A stretch of 64,000 bases of DNA. It comes from Symbiodinium microadriaticum. Taxonomy: Eukaryota > Sar > Dinophyceae > Suessiales > Symbiodiniaceae. The stretch covers positions 458,356 through 522,355 of the forward strand of contig LSRX01000136.1 of the NCBI GenBank assembly GCA_001939145.1, read 5' to 3'. Position numbers and translations under genes: made by a program. Positions 1 to 9,865 of this stretch are shown here, piece after piece. Position 1 is the first letter of the stretch; each line of letters starts with the position of its first letter. The notes beneath the pieces are model-generated. The model did not search any database. It saw only the letters and a program-made list of their open reading frames with translations, and was not told the DNA's origin.

Positions 1-71
<71 letters not shown>

Positions 72-102
72 GCTAACTGCTAACTGCTAACTGCTACTCC
101 TC

Positions 103-137
<35 letters not shown>

Positions 138-240
138 GCTAACTGCTAACTGCTAACTGCTACTCCTCCTACTACTACTACTACTACTACTACGACGACG
201 ACGACGACGACGACGATTACTACTACTCCTCGCAGCAGCA
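1..240. repeat. CTA/CTG trinucleotide microsatellite at window edge
   Basis: Almost pure CTA triplets, with two copies of an embedded CTGCTAACTGCTAACTG-type block near 70-100 and 137-160, then GAC and CAG triplets up to about 250. The long open frames read through it encode only Ser, Arg or Leu runs and are not genes. Confidence 0.95.
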
Positions 241-639
241 GTAGCAGTCAGTAGCAGAAGAAGTCTGAGTGCTCGCAGTCGTCGTATTAGAAGTAGTAGG
301 CGCAGCAGTAGTAGCAGATCCACTTTTGCCCCATTCACGGATCCAAGGACTGGCCGCATCTTCGCCGCAGCGGGCGACATCGCTGTGGCTGTGCTAAATC
401 TGGGGGCACGCAGACAGGAAAAAGTACTCGCTATTGCTGTTTTGATTTTTTTCAGTGCTGCAGCTACTGCACACTGCTGCACAGCCATTTGCACGGGTCT
501 GGCCTTTGTGGAAGGGTTTTTGAGCACAACAGAGGCTCGTTGCGCTACGACACTGGCCTGAGGCCCTTGAAGCACTGCAGGCACAGAGCTGCCAAAGGGG
601 GCAAAAAGGGAAGACAGCCACGAACTTGGTCTGTGCCAT

Positions 640-857
640 TTGCAAAGGCTTTGGCCAAGCTTCAGCTGCAAGTCAATGAGATCCACTACAATGTGGTGCT
701 CAAGGCCCATCACCAAGCATCTTCGTCGGTGCCAGCGGACAGGCGTGTTGTCATGTGGCTCTGTCAGAATGCTGAGGCTTGTGGCTGGAGGCAGAGCTGC
801 TTTGTTCTGGAGGCAATGCAGGCATGCGGCATCAAGCCCGATGCTTGCACTGTTTAG
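640..857 (+). CDS. pentatricopeptide-repeat (PPR) protein fragment
   Basis: The frame reads HYNVVLKAH and later EAMQACGIKPDACTV before a stop at 855. These match the two ends of a plant/dinoflagellate-type PPR motif (a YN-I-A helix start, then M-x-x-G-I-x-P-D at the repeat end). PPR proteins bind organellar RNA. A second PPR-like exon lies at 2230, so this may be one exon of a gene, or a decayed copy. The 5' boundary is not resolved; the frame is open from 489. The assignment rests on motif shape only. Confidence 0.5.
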
Positions 858-1124
858 CTGTTGGTTCGGTTCAGCCTCTCAGTTTCAGCTGTACTGTACT
901 AGATTCCAGCTTCATTTCAGGACGGAAGATCCTTCTCGGCTGCCATCAATCCTTGCCGAGGACTTTAAACGCGAATCTCAACAGGTATTTGCTTGTCCAA
1001 AGTTGCTGCGACTGCACTTACGCTGGAAGAACCGCTGGAAATACGCAGGAGGTGGTCTTTGGGAGTTGGCATTCGAGCATGTGCGAGCATCCTGGCAGTT
1101 GGACTAACTCACACGTTGCTTCAG

Positions 1125-1187
1125 GAAGAGGTGGTGCTCAAGAAACATGCAGGAGGAGAAATAGTCCATTATGTCCAGTGGTCCTGA
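1125..1187 (+). CDS. putative terminal exon, unidentified
   Basis: A pyrimidine-containing acceptor (ACGTTGCTTCAG) is followed in phase 0 by EEVVLKKHAGGEIVHYVQWS and a TGA stop. Composition is coding-like. It cannot be tied to the neighbouring PPR pieces with confidence and no family is recognised. Confidence 0.3.
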   Translation, partial: EEVVLKKHAGGEIVHYVQWS

Positions 1188-2229
1188 GTTCGTTTGTTTG
1201 TCTGCATATCTCACATCATTCCTCCAGCCCTCAGTGCTTGTGCTAAGGACATGGCTCAAGCCAAAGCACAGTATGCAACTCGATCGCAGCCCAGATCTTG
1301 TAGACACTCCTGTCAGCATCCTGGAGAATGCCATCCCTGCTTGCAAGACCCTCCATTTGTGCGCTGAGTAAGTCTCGTAAGTGATGCGTGCGTGGCAGGC
1401 ATAATCTGAACTGCACCACCTTGTCGGAATCGTATTACATGCAAGGCTGCTGCATGCATAGCACCTTCCATTTTCATACAGATGCAAAGGATCCGGTCGT
1501 GTTCAGCAGCGCACTCGGCACGGCGGGCCAGCAACGCTGGGAGGCGAGCTGGGTTTGCTGCAGGCAAGAGGAAGGCACAGATCAGTATCCGCTCGCGAGC
1601 TTTCACGCCTGGCAACAGGGCTCTTCATTCAAGGTGAGCAGTCTGAGACTGGGAAAGTTCAGAGCAGACACAAAAAACTTGGTGGTTGAGGGAACGACAG
1701 ACTGGCTCATGTTGGGGTCCAGTGGAGCACAATCAGCGATGTTCTTCTCAACGTGGAGTCCACTTCCACGGTCTCCACGATAGGTGAAGGAGAGACGATC
1801 CTGAAGCTGTGACGCTTTGTGACCCTGACCCCTTGGAAGTGCAGAGGTGGCGGTGGATTCATTGACTTCACTTCAGCAGCTTCTCGGAGGGGTCGTGCCT
1901 TGACACCCATGTTTGACACTCCAAGTCCGAATGTCGATGCTCTAGGCTCTGGACAGCTGTGGTGAGCCAGTTAAGATGCAATTCTGCACGGAGGTTGGTA
2001 AGACTGCATGCACCGAGGTGAAAGTCTTTTGTTTGTTGGAGTCGTAGAGCAGCAAACATCGATACTTCTTTCTCTACCACTTGTTGGCTTTTTGTGGAAG
2101 GGAAAGGATGTCCGGCCCCCTCAAGGAAGGTCTAGGTGGCCGCGGTGGTGAGCGCCTTCCGAATGATCCACCTAGAATCTAGACCGCTCTAGAGACTGCC
2201 GAATCCTGCCGAGCTCAGACAGCCTTCAG

Positions 2230-2340
2230 GATGTGGTTGCATTCGGTGCCGCGGTTGGCGCAGTCGCAAGCACTGGAACCTGGCCACTTGCTTTGCACAC
2301 CGCGACGAGCATGGCCACTGCGCAGGCGACCTGTCTTGTG
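2230..2340 (+). CDS. PPR-repeat exon
   Basis: After the acceptor CAGCCTTCAG the frame reads DVVAFGAAVGAVASTG then W-PLALHTATSMA. This is the dinoflagellate PPR pattern (N/D-V-x-x-F/Y-x-A-A-x-x-A, then a W-x-x-A-L helix). It probably belongs with the PPR piece at 640-857. The 3' end is uncertain: a GTGCAG donor at about 2341 is plausible, and the frame stays open to 2415. Confidence 0.5.
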
Positions 2341-2415
2341 CAGAAGCAAAAGTGGGGAGGGGACTATATCCGCCTAAGATGTGTAGTTCACGTTGATCAA
2401 CCCGCAAGCTCCTGA

Positions 2416-3455
2416 ATCATTAATCTTGCCTGCTTTACGTTGCTATGCTGCTAAATCTGGCTTTGATTCCCCCAACCCAGCTGACAGTAGTTTGACGCTA
2501 GGTTTGAGCTTCTCAAGTAAGCCCTGTTTCCAGTAGTTTCATAACAGCCTTGCGGTGTATTTCCAAGGCCTCGGGGAACCAAGCAGCAATGGCACGTGCA
2601 ACAAGTTGACTGAAGCTTGCGACGTCAAGCAAGGCACCTGTCATAAAGTTATGCCGTGCAGTCTTATCCGTAGACTGCAGGGTCGATCGAATTTTTGGAC
2701 TCCTGATTCTCATGCTTCGCTTTTTTGCTGAGGTGAGCCCGAACTCCAGGGTGCTGACACCACTGCTGAGCGCATGTGATGCCGGCCTGGTTTGGTCCAA
2801 GGCCATTCAGTACTTGCCACTTGGCATAGCACTGGACAGAGGGTGCTGAACCTGCAAGATGTGCACTGGCTTCACTGGTTGAAAGACATGGCCTTCAGCA
2901 GCTGGAGAAGGGTAGCTTGCAGTGCCGGTGCAGGCATGCGGCACCAATCGCGGCTTGGTTTCTGATTATCGCTTCTGTTAATCATTCGTTCTACAACTAT
3001 TCCAGTGGTCGGGCTGTTTGTTATGTTCGTCCCGCATGTTTTCACCACTAGTCACAGTCCCAATGCAGGTGTGCATCAGACCTGCTATTGAAACTCGAAA
3101 TGCCGCCGCCACTGCCTGCAGCCGCGTGTCACGGCTGCAGATGATGCTTTGGATGGGCATGCCGTGCCAACAGAGCTCGTGGGCCACATTCTCCAGTTTG
3201 TGATACGTGCCGATGTGAGGCTGGCTGCTGGTCACAAGCACTGGCAATGCTCGAGGGCCTCGGATTAAGGCTCAATGCAAAGCCACTCGTGTCAGCAGAA
3301 TCGACCCCGAGCTCGTAGGCCAGACCGTGTCGCGCATCGTATCGCCGTCAGCGCATGCAGCCTGGCTTGCACAGGTCTGCGGAAATGTGCAAGACTACCT
3401 TTGAAGTTCAGGGGCACGTTGTGTTGCATTCGAACACCATGCGTCAGACTTAGTG
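2416..3455. other. interval without a supported gene, 5' of retrotransposon
   Basis: Short open frames on both strands show no family motif or convincing splice signals. It is either intron or degenerate sequence next to the PPR pieces, ending at the copia target site. Confidence 0.5.
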
Positions 3456-3460
3456 GTATT
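3456..3460. repeat. target-site duplication, left copy (GTATT)
   Basis: GTATT directly precedes the 5' LTR and is repeated exactly at 9861-9865 after the 3' LTR. Five bases is the usual duplication length for Ty1/copia integrases. Confidence 0.92.
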
Positions 3461-3624
3461 TGTGAAACAAGCACGTCAACTGGGAAGCGCACATGAAATC
3501 TCCATGCACAGATTGTGTGCCAATGGCATTTCCTCTCGAGGTCCCCCTTTTGTGCTGAGTGAGCTCTAGGTCTGCCGAAGGAAAAAGATGGACACTGCGG
3601 CCGCCTGGGGACTTTAAGTCTTCA
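3461..3624 (+). repeat. 5' LTR (164 bp)
   Basis: Starts TGTGAAACAAGCACG and ends AAGTCTTCA. It aligns without gaps to 9697-9860 with four substitutions (near the 5' end, near position 55, and two adjacent ones near position 94). It would carry the promoter and transcription start of the element; no canonical TATA box is evident. It is short for a copia LTR. Confidence 0.95.
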
Positions 3625-3626
3625 GG

Positions 3627-3639
3627 TGGTAGCGGAGCC
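3627..3639 (+). other. tRNA primer-binding site (initiator-Met-like)
   Basis: TGGTAGCGGAGCC lies two bases after the 5' LTR. It resembles TGGTAGCAGAGG, the complement of a eukaryotic initiator methionine tRNA 3' end including CCA, with about two mismatches in twelve. Copia elements normally prime from initiator Met tRNA. Confidence 0.75.
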
Positions 3640-3706
3640 GCGGTTAGCCGTTCGGAATCGGACGGCTTGGTGTGCGCACAGTCTTCGCTTGGATTCGGAG
3701 GTTGCC

Positions 3707-6145
3707 ATGAGCGGGACAAGCAAGGAAGAGGAGCGACCGAGGCTGGAAAGGTTCGACGGCACCAAGCCCTCAGAGTACAGACGGTGGAGACGCAAGGCAG
3801 AGCTTATGTTGCTTGCGTTGCCCACCACCTTCACCAAGGATCGCTGGGGTGCCAAGGTGCTGGAGTATCTGGCGGGCGAAGCAGAGGAGGTTTGCGAGAA
3901 CAGCCCGCTGGAGAAGATCGTCAAGGAGGACGGGCACAAGTTGGTGTTCGAGGGCTTGGACGGGAAGCACAAAGAGCTGCAGAAAGATGCGCTGCATAAG
4001 CATTTGACAGAGTACTTTTTCGGGACTGGAATCCGGGCAAACGAGTCGTACAGGAACCTTACTGTGAGGCTGGAGACAGCTTATAGGAGGCTTCAAGAAC
4101 ACTCGGTGGAGCTTCCGGAAGAGGTGAGAGGATGGTTTCTGTCACGGAAGCTGCAGCTGGATCCTAGCTCGGAGGCGATGATCCTGACCCACACCCGTGG
4201 ATCATTGTCATACAAGGATGTCAACGGTGCAGTGCAAGCGATATTTCCTCAAGGAGTGTCGAAGTCTGGGAGTGGCAAAAGCAAGGAAGTGTTTGAGGCA
4301 ATCGCCGATGGTGGCGATTCCGCTGGAGAGCTGGACGACGGAGAGGGCGAAGATGTTTTCCAGGCTGTGGCGGATCAGATTCAAGCACAGGACGAGTATG
4401 ATGATGAGGATGCCATTGAGGTGTTCGAGACTTACGCAGACATCCGGAGGAAGATGCAGCAGAAAAAGATGGGTCGGGGTTATCGATCCAACCCTGCGCC
4501 AGCAAAGTGGGCATTGACAGGAACAGTGCGTGGCAAGATCGAGCAGTTGAAGGCCAAGAGTCGTTGCCACATCTGTCAGCAGACAGGACACTGGAAAAGG
4601 GAGTGCCCGCGACGCAAACATGGAGGCGCATCGGGATCAGGAAAGACGAACCAGGCCAGCGACGCGATGGTCACCGAGCATGGCGGCGAGAAGTGGGAAG
4701 AGCTCGACCAGGAGTTCTTCTTGCAGGAAGAAGACATCGACAAGTTGGAGATCTACTTGGCAGAGCAAGATGGCCGTGTCGATGTGGTTTTGGCCGATCC
4801 TCAGCAGCAAGGTGAAGAAGGTGAAGAAGTGAGGGGGGATCTTGAGCATAGGATCTTTGAGTTTTTCAAGAAGGAGCAGGACCCGTCAACGTCCAGCGAT
4901 GCATACATGGCGGATCTTGCGTGCCATGGGGTTCCAGACACTGCCTGTAGGCGTACTCTAGTTGGAGAGAGCGTCTTAGCCAGAATGTCTGAGGTGCTGG
5001 GGAAGGCTGGCTTGAAGATTAGGGTTGTTGATGAGAGTCACGAATTTAAGTTTGGGAATGCTGGGGTCATTCGAACTACCAAGTCAGCTATCATTCCAGT
5101 GCAGTTGGGTAGGAAACAGCTTGCTATAAAGGCGGCTGTTCTTCCAGGTAGTGGGTCGGGGACTCCACTGCTTCTGTCCAAGGAACTCCTTCGGGGTCTT
5201 AGGGCTACCTTGGATATGGAAAATGATACTCTTACGGTTCGTAAGTGTGGGGTCACTCTGAGACTTAGAGAAACGGAACGAGGGCATTACGCTATTCCAC
5301 TCTTTGAGGGCATGATCGACTTTGCCAGTGCAGAGGGTGAGGTGCCACAGAAGTCTGCGGTGAAGACGTCAGAAGTGAATGCCGCAGAGTCTTGTGGTTC
5401 TCAGGAGCAGGGCAGCAGGGAGCATTCTCTTGCCGTGAAAGAAGAGCATGTCATGTCGTACCTGGGCAACGACATCGAGATGGAGGCACCACTCCACGGC
5501 TATGTGCGGACGCCCCTGATCGACAGGTTGATCAGGGAGGTGCAGCCACAGTTGGAGGCAGCAACAGTGGCCGAGCTGTCACCACAAGTCCTGGACCAGA
5601 CAGCCGATGCAGAAGAAGACGAGCCAGAAGGGCTCGTGCCAGGGCTCAACGGCGGGATCATCTTCGATGTGGGGAAGTTCCAGAAGATGGGGGCGATAAG
5701 CTTTGCCCAGGCTTATCGTCAGGACAAGCCGTATGTCGCTTGGGTGAGGAAGTTCGTGAAGGGCGGCTCTCAGGACATCGGGAAAACCTCGCATCCGACT
5801 ATGTCTCAGTTCCGGCTGTACATAGCGCTGAGGGATCAGAGGAACTCCCACAGGATCCGCTCGGGGACATACCCGGTGACGCCGATCGTGCAGAACAAGA
5901 ACGTGGTGGCTCCGAAGGCGAAGAGCAAGGCAAAGGCGATGGTGGCACGGCCGAAGGCAATGCCATCTGCGAGCACGGAAGGTCTGGAGACGGACTACGA
6001 GACGGTGACCGGCCAGGAGTGGATCGTGACAAGGGCGGAAGGCGAGGTCTGGGCGCCGAACGAGATCAGACGCCAGCGTCTGCTTCAGCGCATCGAAGCC
6101 ATGACACACGAGCTGGAGGCCTTGCAAGAGGAGGACCAGGACTAG
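3707..6145 (+). CDS. copia Gag-protease polyprotein segment (ends at premature stop)
   Basis: The start is the ATG at 3707 in the context GTTGCCATGAG. The open frame extends upstream to GTG 3626, but that overlaps the primer site. Residues 1-180 are a copia-type Gag (RFDGTKPSEYRRWRRK near the start). A zinc knuckle C-x2-C-x4-H-x4-C (CHICQQTGHWKREC, about residues 287-300) follows, then an acidic linker and a protease with the aspartate motif DTA at about 411. A distinct stretch near residues 649-685 (VGKFQKMG...YVAWVRKF) resembles the small GK-x-F-x-Y-V-x-W domain seen at the C-terminus of some exonucleases. The segment ends in a coiled coil and TAG at 6143, where an intact element would continue. 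Confidence 0.93.
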   Translation: MSGTSKEEERPRLERFDGTKPSEYRRWRRKAELMLLALPTTFTKDRWGAKVLEYLAGEAEEVCENSPLEKIVKEDGHKLVFEGLDGKHKELQKDALHKHLTEYFFGTGIRANESYRNLTVRLETAYRRLQEHSVELPEEVRGWFLSRKLQLDPSSEAMILTHTRGSLSYKDVNGAVQAIFPQGVSKSGSGKSKEVFEAIADGGDSAGELDDGEGEDVFQAVADQIQAQDEYDDEDAIEVFETYADIRRKMQQKKMGRGYRSNPAPAKWALTGTVRGKIEQLKAKSRCHICQQTGHWKRECPRRKHGGASGSGKTNQASDAMVTEHGGEKWEELDQEFFLQEEDIDKLEIYLAEQDGRVDVVLADPQQQGEEGEEVRGDLEHRIFEFFKKEQDPSTSSDAYMADLACHGVPDTACRRTLVGESVLARMSEVLGKAGLKIRVVDESHEFKFGNAGVIRTTKSAIIPVQLGRKQLAIKAAVLPGSGSGTPLLLSKELLRGLRATLDMENDTLTVRKCGVTLRLRETERGHYAIPLFEGMIDFASAEGEVPQKSAVKTSEVNAAESCGSQEQGSREHSLAVKEEHVMSYLGNDIEMEAPLHGYVRTPLIDRLIREVQPQLEAATVAELSPQVLDQTADAEEDEPEGLVPGLNGGIIFDVGKFQKMGAISFAQAYRQDKPYVAWVRKFVKGGSQDIGKTSHPTMSQFRLYIALRDQRNSHRIRSGTYPVTPIVQNKNVVAPKAKSKAKAMVARPKAMPSASTEGLETDYETVTGQEWIVTRAEGEVWAPNEIRRQRLLQRIEAMTHELEALQEEDQD

Positions 6146-6366
6146 ATGATGACGAAGTCTGCGAGCTCAGGGTGATGAGCAAGAGTGAGAAACAGCTGTG
6201 CAGACGTGGTATGGAGATTTGTAAAGTTGCTGCGGACAGGACACCGGAGGTTCCTACTGGGACCGATGTGTTGTATCTAGAAGCAGGAGCAGAGTTGTCA
6301 ATCGCCACGGCAGCTGGACTCGCTGCAGACTGTATTTTCTCCGAAGGCGAACTAGATGCCAAGTAA
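6146..6366 (+). pseudogene. copia polyprotein remnant between protease and integrase
   Basis: In frame +1 relative to gag the sequence reads MSKSEKQLCRRG..., then TGTDVLYLEAGAELSIATA-GLAADC and a TAA at 6364. The D-V-L-x-L-x-A-G-x-x-x-S pattern resembles a truncated Rossmann/methyltransferase-like module that I remember from some dinoflagellate copia polyproteins; this is from memory. It runs straight into the integrase core without the expected HHCC finger, implying an internal deletion here. Confidence 0.5.
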
Positions 6367-7240
6367 CCAGCAAGTAGGAGTGGACACGTTTGAGCTCGAG
6401 GTCAGGTTCTCTAAGATGCACTTCTTGAACATTGTTGATGAGGCTACGGGGTTTCAGTTGTGCACTCCCTTGTGGAAAGGTATGCAGGCCAAGCATGTGA
6501 GAAACGCATATAGGAAAACCTGGAAACGTTGGGCGGGATCCCCGATTAGGATGTTCTGTGATGGGGGCAAAGAGTTCGAAGGGGAGTTTGAACATGGGCT
6601 CTCGTTGGACGGTACGTTTGGGGACGTGTCAGCGGCATATTCACCATGGCAAAATGGGATGGTGGAACGGAGGGGTGACGTGTGGAAAACCGCTTTTGCG
6701 AAGGCCCAACTTGAAACTCAGCCAAGAACCAAACAGGATGTGCAGGAGTTGGTGGATCAGGTCAACAATGCAGTGAACAGCATGTCTTGTGTGCAGCTGC
6801 AGAATGTCCGAGGCACATTGTTCGGTTGAACCTCCACGGCGCCAGATATAAGAATTCCTGGTATGTTGAGTAGTGACTATGATCCTGTCATAAACTCGTC
6901 CCTGGCACAGGGTGAAAGCATGTTTGAGAGACGAATGGAGCTGCGAAGGGCAGCCAAGAAGGCATTCTGTGATGCTGACGCAGAAATGAAGATCAGGAAG
7001 GCCTTGGAGCACCGAAGTCGTCCTGAGCGAGGTCCTTTCGAGGCAGGGCAGTTGGTGTTCTTTTGGAGGAAGAGCAGGATTGAAACCAAGGCTCATTGGC
7101 ATGGGCCAGCTGTGGTGATAGGCAAAAGCGGACAGTCCAAGATTTGGGTGGCTAAAGGTACCAAGGTGTATAGGTGCAGCCCTGAACAGGTCCGTAGTCT
7201 GTCGCCTGAACAAGAAGCGATGGTGCGTCTGCTTCTGTGA
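6356..7240 (+). pseudogene. copia integrase core and C-terminal domain, nonsense mutation
   Basis: The RNase H-fold integrase core is visible: first Asp in VGVDTFELE, second Asp in MFCDGGKEF, Glu in QNGMVERRG, with 34 residues between the second Asp and the Glu. A TGA at 6827-6829 breaks the frame; the same frame then resumes with RIPGMLSSDYDPV and a C-terminal SH3-like DNA-binding domain (FEAGQLVFFWRK ... WHGPAVVIG ... YRCSPEQVR). It ends at TGA 7238. The N-terminal zinc finger is missing. Confidence 0.88.
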
Positions 7241-7241
7241 C

Positions 7242-8170
7242 ATGGTGTATGTTCGGAATGAAGTTAGCGCCAGAGGTGCAGGAAACTTCTATGACTTGAG
7301 TGTGCTTGAGAATCCTCCAGATGATCAGCCAGCAAGGGCTAATTTGGACTCAATAGCCCAAGAAAGTCAGAGAGCAGAGCAGGCTGCACATCGGATTCTG
7401 GAAGAAGGCGCTGAGGATGAGAATGTTGGTGAGCCAATGCAAGTTGAGACGCCGATGCTGCCCACAGTTACTCGCGAGGACCCCCGTGGCAGTGAGCCAG
7501 AAGGAGTGTCTCCTTCAAAACGGCAGCGAGTTGGGGCTGAGGTGTCACAGTTGAATCTTGCGTTGCGTGCTAATCCGGAGTTGCTTGATCGTGGAGTTGC
7601 GTCGTCAAGCATGGAAGAAGGGTCACAAGGAGCTAGGGCATGTGATGTTCCCGTGCCTGAGGATGTTGACGATCTTGAGGTGACAGTTGGCAGTGGTCGT
7701 GATCACTGGATTGTTGATCACCAAAGGTCGTTGCTTGTGCGTGTGCATGAGGATGAGCAGGTTGAGGAGTGGCGCCCAATGCTTGAGGAGTTGCCTGTGC
7801 TAAGTTCCGAGCTTGAGTCTGTGTGTCAGTCGGTGCAGTATGATCGAAGAGGTAGGAAACACTGCAAGGAGTATGAGTGGAAGGAGAAGCATCGAGGAAC
7901 TGAGGACAGGCGGTTCAAGTGGACGGGGTGTACTGTGTTCAAACTCAAACCTGGATGGAAATGGAAGCAGGCCAGGAACAGGATTGCATGGAAGTGAGCA
8001 CTGCCAAACGAGGACGAAAGGAACTTGTTGAGAAGGACATTTCTAGGGAAAGGAAGGCAGGATTGGAAAAAGCAAAGTTGAAGGAGTGGAACAAACTGTT
8101 GCAGAGTGGCGCTATTGTGGTGCATCGTGGAAAGGCAGCACTAAACCCTGAGGAAGTCCATTCCGAGGAA
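7242..8170 (+). pseudogene. copia linker between integrase and reverse transcriptase
   Basis: Frame 0 from ATG 7242 (MVYVRNEVSARGAGNFYDLS) continues the integrase tail after a frameshift at about 7238. It gives a Glu/Ser/Pro-rich linker ending near 7990, then shifts to the frame reading KRGRKELVEKDISRERK and LKEWNKLLQSGAIVVH, the usual lead-in to copia RT. Another shift near 8170 precedes the RT. Confidence 0.75.
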
Positions 8171-8171
8171 G

Positions 8172-9475
8172 CGAGTGCTAAAATCAAGGTTTGTCTTGAC
8201 GGAAGCAGAGCCAGGAAGCAGTCCAGCCACCGATGACATCAAGGCGCGTTGGTGCATCCGAGGGTATCTGGACCCGGACTTGTTGGAGCTGGATACCAGC
8301 GCTCCGACCTTGTCAGCTGAGGGCTTTGCAATTGCTATGCAATTGATTGCTTCTCATGGTTGGAGTATCACGATTGCCGACGTTGAGGGAGCTTTCCTGC
8401 GTGGAGATGATTTAAGCCCGAGTCGAGGTCGGTTGTTTGTGGATTTGCCACCTGGAGGCATCGAGGGATACGATGAGACGTGTCTGGTCGAAGCTGTCAA
8501 GACAGTGTACGGATTAGCCGATGCTCCTAAAGCTTGGTGGAATTGCTTGAATGGGAAGTTGTGCAGCTTGGGACTTGGGGTTTCTGAGTTTGATCCTTGT
8601 GTTTATTATTATTATTATCAAGGAAACATAAGCGGCGTTGTGGCTCTGCATGTTGATGACCTGTGTATGGGAGGAGACAATCACTTCCGTGAACGTGTGC
8701 AGGACAAACTTCGAGAGATGTTTCCCTTCAAACATTGGAAGGTTGGGAAAGCAGAGTTTCTTGGCAAATGGCTTGAGCAACAAAACGATGGAAGCATCAA
8801 GGTGTCTCAGGAGCAGTATGCGTCAGAACTTCAGAGTCTTGTGATCAGTCAAGAGAGACGAAGACAGAAAGAAGAGAGAGTGACTGAGTCTGAGAGACAG
8901 AATATGCGTGCTGCACTAGGAGGGATTAACTGGCTTGTTACAAGTAGCAGGCCTGATCTTGCTGCTTGGTGTTCACTTTTGCAACAGCGTGTGAATGCTG
9001 CTTGTGTGAGTGACTTGATAGAAATGAACCGTCTGATCAGCCTTGCTCGAGATTATAGTAGGTCTTACGTATGGATCAAACCGATTCCAATAGCGAACTT
9101 ACAGTTCTGCGTTCTCACGGACGCGGCATGGGCGAATGCAGCTGGGTATTGTAGCCAAGCCGGCTACATGATCGCGGGCTGTGACAGTCGCCTGGCTGCA
9201 GGAGAGTGGGGAACCTTTTCCATCTTGCGTTGGAGGAGTTTCAAGCAAGACCGTCAAACCCATTCGACGTTGGGAGCAGAGTTGCTAGCGCTTTCGAGGG
9301 GACTAGCTGAAGCTCGTTGGGTTCGCTCAATGTGGTGCGAAGCAATCAATGCGGAGTACAAGCTCGAAGAAGACCACCAGTGGAGCACTGCAGTTCCTCT
9401 AACTGCAGTCATTGATTGCAAGCCGGTCTATGACCACGCCAAGGGCTCTACAGTTTCTCTACGAGACAAGCGCAA
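8172..9475 (+). pseudogene. copia reverse transcriptase and most of RNase H
   Basis: The domain order is LKSRFVLTEAEP, then KARWCIRGYLDPD, TIADVEGAFLRGD (first catalytic Asp), VYGLADAPKAWW, and ALHVDDLCMGG with the catalytic Asp pair at 8655-8660; HVDD replaces the usual YVDD. RNase H follows with TDAAWAN, the LGAELLALSRG glutamate and VIDCKPVYDHA. A run of five Tyr codons (about 8603-8620) looks like a small TAT expansion inside the thumb-side region. A frameshift near 9470-9476 removes the proper C-terminus from this frame. Confidence 0.93.
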
Positions 9476-9732
9476 TCGAGATGTTGCTGCTCAAGAAGGA
9501 CATCAAGAAGTATGGCATCAGCTTACGCTGGATGGCGACACAGCAAATGATCGTTGATGTTCTCACAAAGAAGGGTGCGCCAATGAACTTGTTCCGTAAG
9601 GTGTTAAGGGAGGGTCAGTTTATAATTGTCGAGGACGAAGTGAAATCCCTGACTTCCAAGAAGTCAGAGAAATCTGTGCATGCCACTCCCGGGATGTGTG
9701 AATCAAGCACGTCAACTGGGAAGCGCACATGA
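9476..9732 (+). pseudogene. copia RNase H C-terminus, shifted frame
   Basis: In frame +1 the expected end of copia RNase H appears: AIEMLLLKKDIKKYGISLRW, then MATQQMIVDVLTKKGAPM, the conserved W-x-x-T-x-x-Q-x-x-D-x-L-T-K motif. Translation would run into the 3' LTR and stop at 9730. Confidence 0.85.
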
Positions 9733-9860
9733 AATCTCCATGCACAGATTGAGTGCCAATGGCATTTCCTCTCGAGGTCCCCCTTTTGGCCTGAGTGAGC
9801 TCTAGGTCTGCCGAAGGAAAAAGATGGACACTGCGGCCGCCTGGGGACTTTAAGTCTTCA
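9697..9860 (+). repeat. 3' LTR (164 bp)
   Basis: Starts TGTGAATCAAGCACG and ends AAGTCTTCA; 160 of 164 positions match the 5' LTR. The preceding bases (ACTCCCGGGATG) contain only a weak purine stretch, so the polypurine tract is unclear. Confidence 0.95.
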
Positions 9861-9865
9861 GTATT
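9861..9865. repeat. target-site duplication, right copy (GTATT)
   Basis: Exact copy of 3456-3460. Confidence 0.92.

Larger units (their letters stand above)
3461..9860 (+). mobile_element. full-length Ty1/copia LTR retrotransposon, coding region broken
   Basis: The element is 6,400 bp with 164-bp TG...CA direct repeats, a 5-bp target duplication, an initiator-tRNA-like primer site, then gag with a zinc knuckle, aspartic protease, integrase, reverse transcriptase and RNase H in copia order (integrase before RT). The polyprotein changes frame about six times (near 6145, 6356, 7238, 7990, 8170 and 9470), has an in-frame TGA at 6827, and lacks the integrase HHCC zinc finger, so it is non-autonomous. 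The LTRs differ at only 4 of 164 positions, which points to recent insertion. No clear polypurine tract precedes the 3' LTR. Confidence 0.97.

Noticed and set aside
153..716. 187-residue minus-strand frame
   Set aside because: Half of it is CTA/CTG repeat translated to Arg, Leu and Ser runs, and no motif is present in the rest.
3626..3706. Upstream GTG start extending the copia Gag by 27 residues
   Set aside because: It overlaps the primer-binding site and lacks an ATG; ATG 3707 has a good context.
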